Shown here piece by piece: positions 1 to 9,495 of a DNA stretch of 64,000 nt. Below the pieces are notes generated by a model, which saw nothing but the letters and a program-made list of their open reading frames with translations, had not been told where the DNA came from and did not search any database. Numbering within the stretch: position 1 is the first letter of the stretch; each line of letters starts with the position of its first letter. The position numbers were made by a program, and so were the translations under genes. This DNA is from Leptolyngbya iicbica LK (GTDB lineage: Bacteria > Cyanobacteriota > Cyanobacteriia > Phormidesmidales > Phormidesmidaceae). The stretch is from NCBI RefSeq assembly GCF_004212215.1, contig NZ_QVFV01000001.1:940814-1004813 (forward strand). Direction: 5' to 3'.

Positions 1-162
1 AGCCTGCGGCTCAATATGACAAGTTAATGTGGTTTGAGAAGCCGTCAGTAGTGAGTAAATTCCCACGAGGAAAAATATTCCCAAACCCAAGCTCACGAGA
101 GCCAACTGAACAATTGCCCGAACAGGAAACCGATTAGGTGAGTGATTGGAGGCATGCGTCAT
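1..162 (-). CDS. N-terminal fragment of a membrane-anchored protein (runs off the window)
   Basis: An open frame begins at an ATG at 162 on the minus strand and stays open for 54 codons to the window edge. It starts MTHASNHSPNRFP, followed by one strongly hydrophobic stretch at about residues 15-38 (AIVQLALVSLGLGIFFLVGI), then a polar segment with a cysteine (LTCHIEPQ). This looks like a short cytoplasmic tail, one membrane helix and the beginning of an extracytoplasmic domain. The family is not recognised and the C-terminal part is missing. No clear ribosome binding site was seen. Confidence 0.5.
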   Translation of the reverse strand, partial: MTHASNHSPNRFPVRAIVQLALVSLGLGIFFLVGIYSLLTASQTTLTCHIEPQA

Positions 163-520
163 ACACTACATCGCCATTCCATCATGAATCTAAGCCTAGA
201 ACAGCTGATCAACCACAACTGTCATCAAGTCGCAGTATTCCCAAGAATTGTCCAATGCCACTGCCCGCTCAACCACAATTCAGGCGTGATGCTTAGATAT
301 GCCTGTTGAAAGCCCCATCGCAATCCAATCAATATGACATTCTACGGTAAAGCGCGGATCTCTCAGATATCCAGAAGCTTGGTACAAAAACGTTTTGAAT
401 TCTGCCTTTGCTTCTCTCACTAGGCAAAAAAATAAGCCCCTGAACTCAGGAATGCATCCTATCGTTCCAGGGACTAACCTAGCTGATGGAATTTCAAGCA
501 CTGAAACCCAATGTGAGGGG
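163..520. other. Intergenic stretch with one terminator
   Basis: No credible gene was seen here. A minus-strand open frame at 280-531 starts at a TTG inside the end of the upstream small gene and has no recognisable family, so it was not called. The only structured element is the minus-strand terminator at 426-475. Confidence 0.5.
426..475 (-). terminator. Rho-independent terminator after the small conserved gene
   Basis: Read on the minus strand, AGTCCCTGGAAC (475-464) can pair with GTTCAGGGGCT (445-435) through an 18-nt loop, with one bulged G and one G-U pair. The sequence TATTTTTTT follows at once. It lies about 45 bp past the stop codon of the gene at 521-751 and is correctly oriented to end that transcript. 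Confidence 0.6.
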
Positions 521-751
521 CTAGTAAGCAAGGGTTTCTAGAGTTTCACGCAGATAGAGCCGAACTTGTTTATCAAGGGATAAATCACCAAGTTCCGAAG
601 ATTGCTGCTGCTTCCAGCCTTGAAAACCAGAGCTGTTAGCGATCGCCTCTCTGAGATTAGCCCAAATTTCGCTATCTTCAGAGGTATTGCGCATCGATAC
701 CGAAGGAAAACTGGCCATACGCGCTTCCATAGTGAGAGAACAAACAGTCAT
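521..751 (-). CDS. Small conserved cyanobacterial protein, function unknown
   Basis: This 76-residue frame ends YLRETLETLAY. That ending, and the central segment WANLREAIANSSGFQGW, resemble a small soluble protein family I associate with cyanobacteria, although no function is known to me. There is no signal peptide or membrane segment. Three start codons are possible: residues 1, 8 and 12. The internal ATG at 718 (MASFPSVS) is preceded by GGAAG at usual spacing and would give a 65-residue product, so the true start may be internal. A good terminator follows at 426-475, suggesting a monocistronic unit. Confidence 0.6.
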   Translation of the reverse strand: MTVCSLTMEARMASFPSVSMRNTSEDSEIWANLREAIANSSGFQGWKQQQSSELGDLSLDKQVRLYLRETLETLAY

Positions 752-927
752 TGAGCTCTTGCTTGACGGAACTATAAACAGCTTTGCCTAGCATTCACTC
801 AGTAGTCTAAGCATAACGCACCTAATCGAGGCTCCATTGTGCGTACAACCACACTTTTATTCGTAATTGGAGCGAAAATTAAGATTTTCTGAACAGTTTT
901 TTAATTCATAACATTGACTCAATTTAT

Positions 928-2256
928 TTAACTGGGATCCAAACTGGTAGGCACTGAATGCAAACCAGGGCGAAGCTCAGATACGCCACCATTATCAGCT
1001 GCAGGAGTGACCACCTTAGACGCCTCTACGGCATCATCCCCCGGCTCAGAAGCGTCTGAATGAGTAGTCGATGTCCCATCCATTTTCTGCTGCAAAGCTT
1101 GATGTCGCTCTGGCGGCGGAACGATCGCGGTAGTCGAGTCTGAATCTTCAGGTATTAGACGATGAGGAGGCTCTGCCGTTATCGATACATCTGCTGCAGA
1201 TATTGCCGATCTGTGGTTGATCATATGAGACCCAAATTCCTTGATTGCGGTCTGACTCTCGCCGCCAGACACTTTGTCCTCTGCGAATGGAGCTACTGGC
1301 CATGCCGTTAACAGATCCGAAGGCGGCGCCATGCTCGGTGTAGACACCGAGGGGTCGTCCTTGTCGATCTCGGTGGCATCAGCGACGTGCTCGTCTGAAT
1401 CGCCTCCTAAATTCACTTCAGGTTCTTCTACAACAGCAGACTGAGCCTCGTCACTCCCTTCGGGCGCAGACAAACTTTTAGACTGAATTACAGGACTCGA
1501 ATCTGCTGAGTGAGGAATCGTCACCTCAGCACTCTCGGGCGCAATAGATTGCTTCTCAACAATGACTTTATCGGTTCCTGGTGAAGCGGCTGGCGTTTGG
1601 TCAGGCTGCTCACCAACAGCTGGCTGAGTAGGCCCGATCGACTCTGAAATGAAGGTTTCCGACGCTGCGGAGGCATCCGGCAAAATCCGGCCCAGCCGTA
1701 CGCCTACCACTAAAAAATTCGTTAAGACCTTCGTGACTTTAAACGGCGTTGTATGTTCTAGTTGTCGCGGTGAAATCAGCAGAAGCGGGACGACCGTCGC
1801 TGGCACTAAAGCGAATAAATTAGCCAGCCCAAAGCCCCCAGCACAAATCGCCCAGCCTGTTGCCCGAGACTTGTCAGATAGCCAGGGTAAGTCGATCGCC
1901 ATGGGAGCCATCTGATACAGGCGATACAGCATGAACCAAAGCGCGATCGCAGTGAGCACCACGAGCCCCCGGCTCCACCAGTTCCGCTGAATCGTCAATA
2001 AACGTCGCCGCTCGACTGAGAGTCGATCTGGCCGGAGAGCCAGCCCCGGCACGCTAAAGATATAGAACGGCCGCTGCAGCTGCAACCAAACAATCGGCAA
2101 CACACTGACTAGCGTTAAGGTTGTGATCTCCAACCAAGGCGGCACAATAGGCTCACCAACCGCTAATCCTGCCAGACATACATCAAGCCAAAGGGGCACC
2201 GTAGCCAAACCCGCTAGATGTAGCCAAAGGTAAGGATCGCGGCGGTGAGAAGTCAT
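928..2256 (-). CDS. Low-complexity-tail membrane protein
   Basis: This 442-residue protein has two very different halves. Residues 1 to about 200 hold about four hydrophobic segments separated by short basic loops (for example RRRLLTIQRNWW). Residues about 205-442 are a hydrophilic tail rich in E, S, D, P, A and T with no predicted fold. This arrangement, and its position right behind infB, match a cyanobacterial family annotated as low-complexity tail membrane protein; its function is unknown. The start ATG lies only 5 bp after the infB stop codon, so it is probably co-transcribed and perhaps translationally coupled. The tail composition resembles the acidic linkers of the chemotaxis proteins later in the window, but no homology is implied. 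Confidence 0.75.
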   Translation of the reverse strand: MTSHRRDPYLWLHLAGLATVPLWLDVCLAGLAVGEPIVPPWLEITTLTLVSVLPIVWLQLQRPFYIFSVPGLALRPDRLSVERRRLLTIQRNWWSRGLVVLTAIALWFMLYRLYQMAPMAIDLPWLSDKSRATGWAICAGGFGLANLFALVPATVVPLLLISPRQLEHTTPFKVTKVLTNFLVVGVRLGRILPDASAASETFISESIGPTQPAVGEQPDQTPAASPGTDKVIVEKQSIAPESAEVTIPHSADSSPVIQSKSLSAPEGSDEAQSAVVEEPEVNLGGDSDEHVADATEIDKDDPSVSTPSMAPPSDLLTAWPVAPFAEDKVSGGESQTAIKEFGSHMINHRSAISAADVSITAEPPHRLIPEDSDSTTAIVPPPERHQALQQKMDGTSTTHSDASEPGDDAVEASKVVTPAADNGGVSELRPGLHSVPTSLDPS

Positions 2257-2261
2257 GAAGG

Positions 2262-5216
2262 TTATACCGGTGACAGCTTACGGCGTTGGGTGACAAGCTT
2301 GTAGGCTTCAATGCGATCGCCTTCTTGCCAACCATTAAAGTTGTCTACACCGATACCACATTCAAAGCCCGAAGCCACTTCTTTGACATCATCCTTCATA
2401 CGCTTGAGGGAATCGAGGGTGCCTTGATAAACCACATCGTTGCCCCGGCGGACACGGATATGACAGTTACGGGTCACTTTGCCTTCAGTCACATAAGAAC
2501 CAGCCACGGTGCCTTTGCGCACCGAGAATACGGCCCGCACTTCCACAGTCCCCAAGGGCTCTTCGACCAGCTCTGGCTCTAGCAAACCTTCCATCGCCCC
2601 TTGAATATCATCCAAGAGGTTATAGATGATGTCGTAGTCGCGCACATCAACGCCCTGGCGATCAGCCGCTTGACGAGCTCCAGAAGCCAAGGTGGTATTG
2701 AACCCGATTAGTACCGCACCACTAGCTGCAGCCAGGTCAACATCCGTTTCACTAATTTCACCAGGAGCCCCTAACAAGACACGAATTTGCACTTCGTTTT
2801 GAGGCATCTGCTGGAGTGCGGCCAAAATGGCTTCAACCGATCCCTGAACATCGGCCTTTAAAATAATGTTCAGCTCTTTAAGGTCACCCTCTTGAGCCTT
2901 AGCTGACAAGCTGCTCAAGGTAACCCGGCGCGAAGCCATCGCCTGTTGTAAACGAGAACGGCGCTGCTCATCAGAACGTGAATCCGCAACGCTGCGAGCT
3001 TCACGCTCATCAGCAAACACTTCAAACTCATCCCCAGCGGCTGGCACGTCATTCAGGCCCAACACTTCCACCGCAAAGGATGGCGTCGCCTCTTTGACGC
3101 GATCGCCGCGGTCGTCAATCATGGCTCGCACCTTACCAAAGACAGAGCCTGCTACGACACTGTCCCCAACACGTAGGGTGCCGTTTTGCACCAACAGCGA
3201 AGCTACGGGCCCTCGAGCTTTGTCCAAGTTAGCTTCAATAATGGTGCCCTTAGCTAAGCTATCCGGATTAGCATGCAAATCCTCAACTTCCGAGACTAAG
3301 AGAATCATTTCCAGCAGCGTATCGAGGTTATCACCGTTGATCGCACTCACTGGCACCATGATGGTCTCACCGCCCCACTCCTCAGGGACTAAGCCGTGTT
3401 CCATCAGCTCTTGCTTAACGCGATCGGGCTGGGCCGACTCTTTGTCAATCTTATTGATTGCTACGACAATAGGAACTTCAGCAGCCTTCGCATGACTAAT
3501 GGCTTCGATCGTCTGGGGCCGGACACCATCATCAGCAGCCACTACCAAAATCGCGATATCAGTAACTCGCGTTCCGCGGGCTCGCATCGCCGTAAAGGCC
3601 TCGTGCCCAGGCGTATCGAGAAAAACGATCTGCTGTTGATTGCCATCATGTGTCACATCAACGTGGTAAGCACCGATGTGCTGGGTAATACCGCCCGCTT
3701 CCCCTTGGGCGACTTTCGTTTCTCGAATTGAGTCAAGCAGGGTAGTCTTACCATGGTCAACGTGACCCATGATCGTCACGACTGGGGGCCGCTTCGACAA
3801 GTTCTCCAAGTCTTCCACTGAGAGCATCTCGGTGACTTTCTTCGCTTCCGATTCTTGCTCAGCGGTTTCAACTAAAATTTCAAACTCTTCTGCCACCATC
3901 TTGGCAGTTTCGACATCTAGGGTTTGGTTAATGTTGGTAGCAATCCCTTTGAAGAAGAGCAGCTTGATAATTTCCGTCTCAGGCACGACGATTTGATTCG
4001 CCAGTTCATGAACGGACAAGCCCCCCCTCAGAGTGATCATCTCAGGCCGTTCGGGCTCGTTATTTTGATTACGACGATCGCGACGCTGATTACGATTGCC
4101 GTCGCGCTGCTGAGGCTTGTGCGACTTCGGGGTACTAACAGGCTTCGGACCACCCTTCGATTTCGGCTTGGGTGGTCTTGCCAGAGACATACTCAGAGCC
4201 GCAGACGCGCCATTACTGTTGCTATCTCCCGTCACTTCATCAAGATCAGCCAGGATTTCTTCCTCTTGATCCTTTAGAAGATCATTCCCCCGACGCTTCG
4301 TCTTCTTAGTGGTTTTCTGCTGTTCTTGCTCGTCGTCTTCACGCTCTTTAGGTTTACGTTTGTGACGGGGAGGCGAAGGTCGGCGCAGAATGGGTTCTTC
4401 GGTGACGGTATCCGGAGCGGATGCGCTGTCCTCATCCGTTGAATCTTCTGCTTCCTTCAAAGCGTCCGAACGCTTAGGTCGTGGCCGCTTCAGCTCAGGT
4501 TTCGGCTTAAGCAGCGTCGTCTCGTCTTCGTCATCAATTTCACGAATTTCAATCCGTTTGGGTTGACCGTCATCCTCTCCCCGAGCATCTGAGCGATCGC
4601 GCTTCTTCAAGACAGGCCGCGTTGGCTTTGCGGGCTTTGTAGGCCGTTCAGGCGGTCCCACCAACTCGACATCAGGTTTCGCCGGTGCAGTTGGCGCTTC
4701 AGGCTTTGCTGGAGCAGTTGCCTCGGCATTGGGAGCCGGAGTTGTTGGCGGGCCCACAAGCTCTGGTGACTCTTCGGCGCTACTCCCAGGCCGCTTAAGC
4801 TTGGGTTTAGGTAAAGTCGAGGGGACTGCTGGACGGCTAGAAGTCGTTTCAGCAACCGATTCTTCTGCAGTGTCAACCGCTGTCGATTCAGGAGCGGTCG
4901 GCGGCGTTGGGGCCGTTGCAGACTTGGGCCGATGACGGCGAATTTCCAAAATTTGCTGCTTTTTAGGACGCGGCGTTTCCTTACTTTTAGCAGCAGGCTT
5001 GCGAGGACGGGGGGGCGAAGGTTTAGTTGGCTTGCTCAATAGTTTTCCAGATGTCTCCTTGACCTCATTGCGAATGCGTTGGGCATCCTCACCCGTGATA
5101 GTGCTGCTGTGGCTCTTGGCAGCAATTTCCAAGCGTTCACAGATGGTCAGAATATCCTTATTTTCCAAGCCAAGATCCTTTGATAATTCGTATATTCTGA
5201 CTTTGCCGTTGTTCAT
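2262..5216 (-). CDS. infB: Translation initiation factor IF-2
   Basis: This 984-residue protein is the GTPase that places initiator tRNA on the small ribosomal subunit. The N-terminal IF2_N-like module ([18 protein letters not shown]) comes first. A long proline-, lysine- and acid-rich linker of about 300 residues follows, as is usual in cyanobacteria, then a second IF2_N module ([12 protein letters not shown]) near residue 400. The G domain begins near residue 484 with GHVDHGKTT, followed by DTPGHEAF and NKID. Domains II to IV complete the C-terminus. The ATG at 5216 is preceded by GGGAG at good spacing. It is the fourth gene of the rimP-nusA-ylxR-infB unit, separated from ylxR by about 260 bp, so an internal promoter is possible. 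Confidence 0.97.
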   Translation of the reverse strand: MNNGKVRIYELSKDLGLENKDILTICERLEIAAKSHSSTITGEDAQRIRNEVKETSGKLLSKPTKPSPPRPRKPAAKSKETPRPKKQQILEIRRHRPKSATAPTPPTAPESTAVDTAEESVAETTSSRPAVPSTLPKPKLKRPGSSAEESPELVGPPTTPAPNAEATAPAKPEAPTAPAKPDVELVGPPERPTKPAKPTRPVLKKRDRSDARGEDDGQPKRIEIREIDDEDETTLLKPKPELKRPRPKRSDALKEAEDSTDEDSASAPDTVTEEPILRRPSPPRHKRKPKEREDDEQEQQKTTKKTKRRGNDLLKDQEEEILADLDEVTGDSNSNGASAALSMSLARPPKPKSKGGPKPVSTPKSHKPQQRDGNRNQRRDRRNQNNEPERPEMITLRGGLSVHELANQIVVPETEIIKLLFFKGIATNINQTLDVETAKMVAEEFEILVETAEQESEAKKVTEMLSVEDLENLSKRPPVVTIMGHVDHGKTTLLDSIRETKVAQGEAGGITQHIGAYHVDVTHDGNQQQIVFLDTPGHEAFTAMRARGTRVTDIAILVVAADDGVRPQTIEAISHAKAAEVPIVVAINKIDKESAQPDRVKQELMEHGLVPEEWGGETIMVPVSAINGDNLDTLLEMILLVSEVEDLHANPDSLAKGTIIEANLDKARGPVASLLVQNGTLRVGDSVVAGSVFGKVRAMIDDRGDRVKEATPSFAVEVLGLNDVPAAGDEFEVFADEREARSVADSRSDEQRRSRLQQAMASRRVTLSSLSAKAQEGDLKELNIILKADVQGSVEAILAALQQMPQNEVQIRVLLGAPGEISETDVDLAAASGAVLIGFNTTLASGARQAADRQGVDVRDYDIIYNLLDDIQGAMEGLLEPELVEEPLGTVEVRAVFSVRKGTVAGSYVTEGKVTRNCHIRVRRGNDVVYQGTLDSLKRMKDDVKEVASGFECGIGVDNFNGWQEGDRIEAYKLVTQRRKLSPV

Positions 5217-5478
5217 TCAAATCTCCCTCGCCAATATCGCTATTTCATAAACCAACCTGCTTTGTTAGATAAACCGTACATTGACTTGCTGTGACAAGTT
5301 GTCGCAGTCCCGAAATTCAAGCTATCAAAATCAGGTCTATAACTTCAAAAAGCTGAAGCTATCAACTCTTCGATCTCATACCTACAACATTCTAGAGCAT
5401 AGCTCTATCAAACCCTCACCATAGCGCACCTGAGGAAGGACTACACATTTCAGCGAAATGTTTTAAGAGTATCAGGTG

Positions 5479-5772
5479 CTAGCTCTGGGTCATTGAGCGG
5501 TTAGAACCAGTCTCAAGACTGGATGAAGATTGCAATCGTTGCCACAGCTGCTGGTAAATTGTTTCGGAAACTGACACTCTCAGAGCTTTGCTCAGGCGAT
5601 TTTTCTTTTGCGCCATGCTCAAGCAACTGGTTGTAGGGCAGAGATAAGCAGAACGCCCCAGACCTTGGTCAAGCTGAACAGTCCCTGTATCGTGCTGACG
5701 AACCACCCGCCATAGGTTTGGCTTAGGGGCGATCGCGCGACAACTTACACAGCGTCGATGATTCGGTTTCAT
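5479..5772 (-). CDS. rnpM: YlxR/RnpM family RNA-binding protein
   Basis: This 97-residue protein starts MKPNHRRCVSCR. It carries the family pattern RRCVSCRAIAPKPNLWRVVR near the N-terminus and GRSAYLCPTTSC in the middle, which fit the YlxR (DUF448) fold. The family is nearly always encoded between nusA and infB, and Bacillus members bind RNase P RNA. The longest open frame starts 96 bp further upstream inside nusA, but homology begins at the ATG at 5772, so that start was chosen. It lies 19 bp past the nusA stop, and the GAGGAATGA at the end of nusA may contribute to coupling. No strong ribosome binding site of its own was seen. Confidence 0.9.
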   Translation of the reverse strand: MKPNHRRCVSCRAIAPKPNLWRVVRQHDTGTVQLDQGLGRSAYLCPTTSCLSMAQKKNRLSKALRVSVSETIYQQLWQRLQSSSSLETGSNRSMTQS

Positions 5773-5791
5773 GACGTTAGTAAAGGAAAGC

Positions 5792-7336
5792 TCATTCCTC
5801 CTCTGGTGCGACGTCTGCCGCCAACTCATCATCTGCGGGATCAGCAGTTTCTGCTGTCTCACCATCACCCAAGGCGACAGGGGTTTCCGCTGGACTCTCG
5901 GCTGAGCCTTCTTCTATGGTAGCGGCTGGTGCTGCTTCTGTTGTAGCGGCGTCCGGTTCTGTCGCCAGTGGGGTCTCGGTTTCGCCGTTAGCGGCAGCTC
6001 GGGCCGCCGCTTCCGCCGCTTCACGGGCATCTTCCTCTTCGGCAGCAGCCGCGATCGCGGCCAAACGAGCCGCTTTAGCTGCCTGTCGAGCTGCTTCTTC
6101 CTCACGACGAGCCGCTTCCGCTGCTTCGCGAGCCGCTTCTTCCGCCTGCCGAGCCGCTAGTTGCTCAGCAAGCTTGCGGTCTTCTTCGGCGTAGTCGTAT
6201 TTTGCCGTGTCTTTGATGTCGATTTTCCAGCCCGTCAACTTGGCCGCCAGACGGACATTCTGACCTTCTTTACCAATGGCTAAACTAAGCTGATCTTCGG
6301 GCACCAATACATGGGCCTGTCGATCTTCCGGGTTCATCAGGCGCACTTCATCCACTCGCGCTGGACTCAGCGCATTAGCAATGTAAGTTGCAGGATCCAG
6401 CGAATAACGAATCACGTCAATTTTTTCGCCACGCAATTCACTTACCACGGCTTGAATACGAGAGCCCCGAGCCCCGATGCAGGCTCCGACCGGATCAACA
6501 TCGCGCTCAGCAGTATCGACAGCGATTTTGGTGCGTGGCCCCACCGAGCGGGAGGGCGGATTCGCTTCCCGCGCGACAGCAACAATGCGAACGATTTCGT
6601 CCTCGATTTCGGGGACTTCGTTGGAAAATAGTTCCACTACTAACGCCGCATCGGCCCGCGAGACTAAGAGCTGTGGTCCTCGGTGCGAACCTTCGGAAAC
6701 TTTTTTCAGCACTACCCGAAACTGGGAGTTAGGGCGATAGTTATCATTGGGCAGTTGATCGCGCTTGAGCAACTCGGCTTCGACTTCTGGCTGCCCGGTG
6801 CCGCTGCTCACAGTCATAATGACCGACTGCCGCTCGAACCGCTGCACTTTTGCCGTCAGCACTGTGCCTTCTAAATCTTGAAACTCTTCTTGAATGAGTT
6901 TGCGCTGTTGGTCACGCAGCTTTTGCGCGAGCACCTGCTTGGTTTGGATGGCGGCCATGCGGCCAAAATCTTTCTGTTCTGGCGTCACATCCAACACCAC
7001 CACGTCACCGACTTGCGCCTCAGGAGCGACTTCCAGCACTTCTGCCAAGGCGATTTGGTGATCAGGGTTTTCCACTTCTTCGGCAATCGTTTTACTCGCT
7101 AGTACGCGAAAGCCCTGCTCGTCTTCGTATTCGATGTCAAGTTCAATATCAAAGTTATCAAAGTAGCCTTCCTCAAAGTTAACGCTATCCGCCGCCCGAT
7201 GGGTCCGACGAAAGCGCTCATATCCTTTGAGTAAGGCTTCTCGTAGCGCATTTTCTACTGCATATTTCGGCAAATTGCGCTGAGCGCTAATTTCATCAAT
7301 GGTTTCTTTTAGTTTTGGCAGGCTGACTAAAGACAT
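5792..7336 (-). CDS. nusA: Transcription elongation/termination factor NusA
   Basis: NusA binds RNA polymerase and controls pausing, termination and antitermination. The 514-residue product has the N-terminal polymerase-binding domain, an S1-like domain, and two KH-type RNA-binding domains (GARGSRIQAVVSEL and IGKEGQNVRLAAKLTGW). It ends in an alanine/glutamate-rich tail of about 110 residues, which is low complexity and lacks the acidic repeats of enterobacterial NusA. The open frame extends 21 codons further upstream, but the ATG at 7336 (MSLVSLPKL) matches the family start and is preceded by GAGG. It lies between rimP (97 bp upstream) and ylxR (19 bp downstream). A terminator in the rimP leader may make it part of a self-regulating operon. 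Confidence 0.96.
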   Translation of the reverse strand: MSLVSLPKLKETIDEISAQRNLPKYAVENALREALLKGYERFRRTHRAADSVNFEEGYFDNFDIELDIEYEDEQGFRVLASKTIAEEVENPDHQIALAEVLEVAPEAQVGDVVVLDVTPEQKDFGRMAAIQTKQVLAQKLRDQQRKLIQEEFQDLEGTVLTAKVQRFERQSVIMTVSSGTGQPEVEAELLKRDQLPNDNYRPNSQFRVVLKKVSEGSHRGPQLLVSRADAALVVELFSNEVPEIEDEIVRIVAVAREANPPSRSVGPRTKIAVDTAERDVDPVGACIGARGSRIQAVVSELRGEKIDVIRYSLDPATYIANALSPARVDEVRLMNPEDRQAHVLVPEDQLSLAIGKEGQNVRLAAKLTGWKIDIKDTAKYDYAEEDRKLAEQLAARQAEEAAREAAEAARREEEAARQAAKAARLAAIAAAAEEEDAREAAEAAARAAANGETETPLATEPDAATTEAAPAATIEEGSAESPAETPVALGDGETAETADPADDELAADVAPEEE

Positions 7337-7433
7337 CGCTGGATTTTCCTCAACTCCCTCAAAAATAGTGGCGCTCGCGGTCGTAACGTAACCAGTCACC
7401 GTAAAGACATCCAGAACTGTGGGGACTAGCGGC

Positions 7434-7904
7434 TTACTCTACGGCTTGGTTGCTCAATTCCACAGTGGCGACGAGCGATCGCGGCAGCTTGGTTGATTTT
7501 CCCTTGCGCGTCAAATAAATATAATCATCGTCGCGTTTGAGCAATTGCCCAATCCAGGTTTGGCGCTTTTTGTACACCTCTGTCAGCTTGACCTCAACCA
7601 TAAAGCCTTTGAAGACAATGAAATCGCGATCGCTGATCAGCGTCGTCGAAATCCCTGGACTTGATACTTCGAGCACATAGGCATCTGGAATCAGATTGGT
7701 CTCATCGAGCACCGCCGCCAGCGACTGACTCATGTGCTCACAATCGTCTAGACTGGTGTCTTCAGCCTGATGATTACGCACATCAACCCGTAAAACCGGG
7801 GGTGCATGGTTAGTCTGAAAGACGGCATCCACGACCTCTAACCCCAGATGCTCAGCGATTGGAGTCGCCAAGTCTAAGATTTGAGGGACGAGAGGATGAA
7901 CCAT
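7434..7904 (-). CDS. rimP: Ribosome maturation factor RimP
   Basis: This 156-residue RimP is required for maturation of the 30S subunit. It shows the N-terminal domain (IAEHLGLEVVDAVF and LRVDVRN), the hallmark YVLEVSSPGIS, and the C-terminal SH3-like part. The ATG at 7904 is chosen because GGAG lies 6 nt before it; the frame could also open at a TTG four codons earlier, but that TTG overlaps the GGAG. It is the first gene of the rimP-nusA-ylxR-infB unit. A complete terminator-like hairpin with seven T residues ends 13 nt before the start codon, so transcription from any promoter upstream of it must pass this element. Confidence 0.93.
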   Translation of the reverse strand: MVHPLVPQILDLATPIAEHLGLEVVDAVFQTNHAPPVLRVDVRNHQAEDTSLDDCEHMSQSLAAVLDETNLIPDAYVLEVSSPGISTTLISDRDFIVFKGFMVEVKLTEVYKKRQTWIGQLLKRDDDYIYLTRKGKSTKLPRSLVATVELSNQAVE

Positions 7905-7917
7905 ACAAAACTCCAAT

Positions 7918-7943
7918 AAAAAAAGTGGGTGCGAAGCCCACTT
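7918..7943 (-). terminator. Terminator or attenuator hairpin in the rimP leader
   Basis: On the minus strand AAGTGGGC, a short loop and GCCCACTT-type complement form an 8-bp stem (7943-7936 with 7930-7923, including one G-U pair). It is followed directly by TTTTTTT (7924-7918, partly shared with the stem), and the rimP GGAG comes 3 nt later. It could end transcripts of the upstream gene at 8062-9495. Its placement immediately before the rimP ribosome binding site also allows it to work as an attenuator for rimP-nusA-infB. Confidence 0.75.
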
Positions 7944-8061
7944 CCTAGAACGTTCAGTATCAGGAAGGAACAGATCAGACTTGATCCGCTCGGCTTACAA
8001 TACTAACGCAAAATTGCCACATGGTTATCAAGGCTTAAAGCTGGACAATCGCTGTTTAAGC

Positions 8062-9495
8062 TTAGCGTCGAGTCTGAGTCAGGTCATACAGTTTGTAATT
8101 CTCATCTCGTAAGCGATCGATATCTTCAAAAGACAATTGTTGAACGTAGTTAATTTTGATTTCTTCCAGTAACGCGACAGTCCACTGTTCTAGTTCATCA
8201 ACTGTGTTGTCTTGCTGAACCTCATTTCGCAGCGTCTCGCCAATTTTTGAGAGCAAATCACGGGTCAACGCGGCGCCCTCTTCATCTTCGATCGCACCCG
8301 TCGCAGTTTGATACAGCGTTTGTGATAACTGGCTAATCACCTGCTGTGAAATTTGCTCCGGCAAGTTGCCAATACCCGGTAAGCCACGAAAACTCTGAAA
8401 TCCAGGCGCTTTATTGAGCGCCTGCATGACACTGTGCTGCAACAACGCATCCACTTCTGGTTTCACGTGGGGCAACACCTGATACATCGTGATTGTGGTC
8501 AGCCTAGAGGTAATCGCTTCCACTTCATTCACGCCGTTGATATCGATGTATTGATTTTGCTTTCCGAGCGCTAGTAGCCATTTAGCCACGTCACCATCGC
8601 GAATCAGGTTTTGCACCTGATCCACGATGCGCAGGACAACGATTTCCGTTAATTCCACGGCAAAGGTGGAGACAAAGATGCGATTGATCCGATTACGTAA
8701 GGGAATCAGGTTGACCAGTTGCGAATGATTGACCCGCACCGACACTGGGATCACCCGCAACCAACGCCAAAACGGCAAAAAGAAAAGCAAGTCGTACCAG
8801 CGCAGTAACACCGCATCTAGCCAGGTGTAGTTTTTGTAGCGGCGGCTGATGTAAAGGGTTCGCAACAGCAACTCAACGCCAAAGAACCCCACAAACCAAA
8901 TGTCCAGTTTCCAAAAGAAATAGTCGGCAGGCTGACCATTTTCACCAATGCCCCGGAAGTAGTTGGTTTCAAACAGGGGCACAACATCTTCGTTGAAGTA
9001 GTTGATTTCTTGAGTCCATCCCTGTGCCGTCAGGTAGTCAGCACTCCAAAAGGTATCAAAAGCCGCCTTAGAGGATTCCACATCAACTCGATCGCGCACA
9101 CTATTCTTAATTCGCTCTAGGGTGCCAGACTTGTTTGCAACTTCGAAGGGGTTTTCATCAATGATGGCCGCACTTTGCTGACGTAGATCTGCTAACAGCG
9201 ACTGCGCTTGTACGGATTGCAACCCAGTCTGGGCTACTTGCTCTTCTAAATTGTCAACGGTGTTGAGATAGTTGACGGTTGTGCGTTCTGGGGTGATGCC
9301 TTTAAAGACTTCGCCATACCACTGGGTGAATTCAGGCAGGAACCGCAGGTAGATATCGCGAAAGCGAATATAGCTACTGTCAAACAGGACCAACATGAGA
9401 TTGACCACCGCGAGAATCGCGACAAAGCGCTCAAACCAGAGCGCCGTGGTTCTAATAATGGGGCGACGTTTTTTGGTGCGGGTGAGTGCGGCCAT
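8062..9495 (-). CDS. Conserved cyanobacterial membrane protein with a voltage-sensor-like segment
   Basis: This 477-residue protein begins with a basic tail (RTKKRRPIIR) and a first membrane helix at about residues 18-40. A hydrophilic, probably periplasmic region of about 150 residues follows. A second group of hydrophobic segments (about 190-260) includes an arginine-containing helix (WRWLRVIPVSVRVNHS), and the C-terminal half is helical and cytoplasmic (about 220 residues). The cluster recalls the S1-S4 part of voltage-gated ion channels, but no pore helix or selectivity filter is visible, so channel function is unproven. Neighbours give no functional clue. The transcript probably stops at the hairpin 7918-7943. 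Confidence 0.6.
   Translation of the reverse strand: MAALTRTKKRRPIIRTTALWFERFVAILAVVNLMLVLFDSSYIRFRDIYLRFLPEFTQWYGEVFKGITPERTTVNYLNTVDNLEEQVAQTGLQSVQAQSLLADLRQQSAAIIDENPFEVANKSGTLERIKNSVRDRVDVESSKAAFDTFWSADYLTAQGWTQEINYFNEDVVPLFETNYFRGIGENGQPADYFFWKLDIWFVGFFGVELLLRTLYISRRYKNYTWLDAVLLRWYDLLFFLPFWRWLRVIPVSVRVNHSQLVNLIPLRNRINRIFVSTFAVELTEIVVLRIVDQVQNLIRDGDVAKWLLALGKQNQYIDINGVNEVEAITSRLTTITMYQVLPHVKPEVDALLQHSVMQALNKAPGFQSFRGLPGIGNLPEQISQQVISQLSQTLYQTATGAIEDEEGAALTRDLLSKIGETLRNEVQQDNTVDELEQWTVALLEEIKINYVQQLSFEDIDRLRDENYKLYDLTQTRR

Noticed and set aside
280-531. 83-codon minus-strand open frame
   Set aside because: It starts at a TTG inside the preceding gene, spans a terminator hairpin and has no family features.
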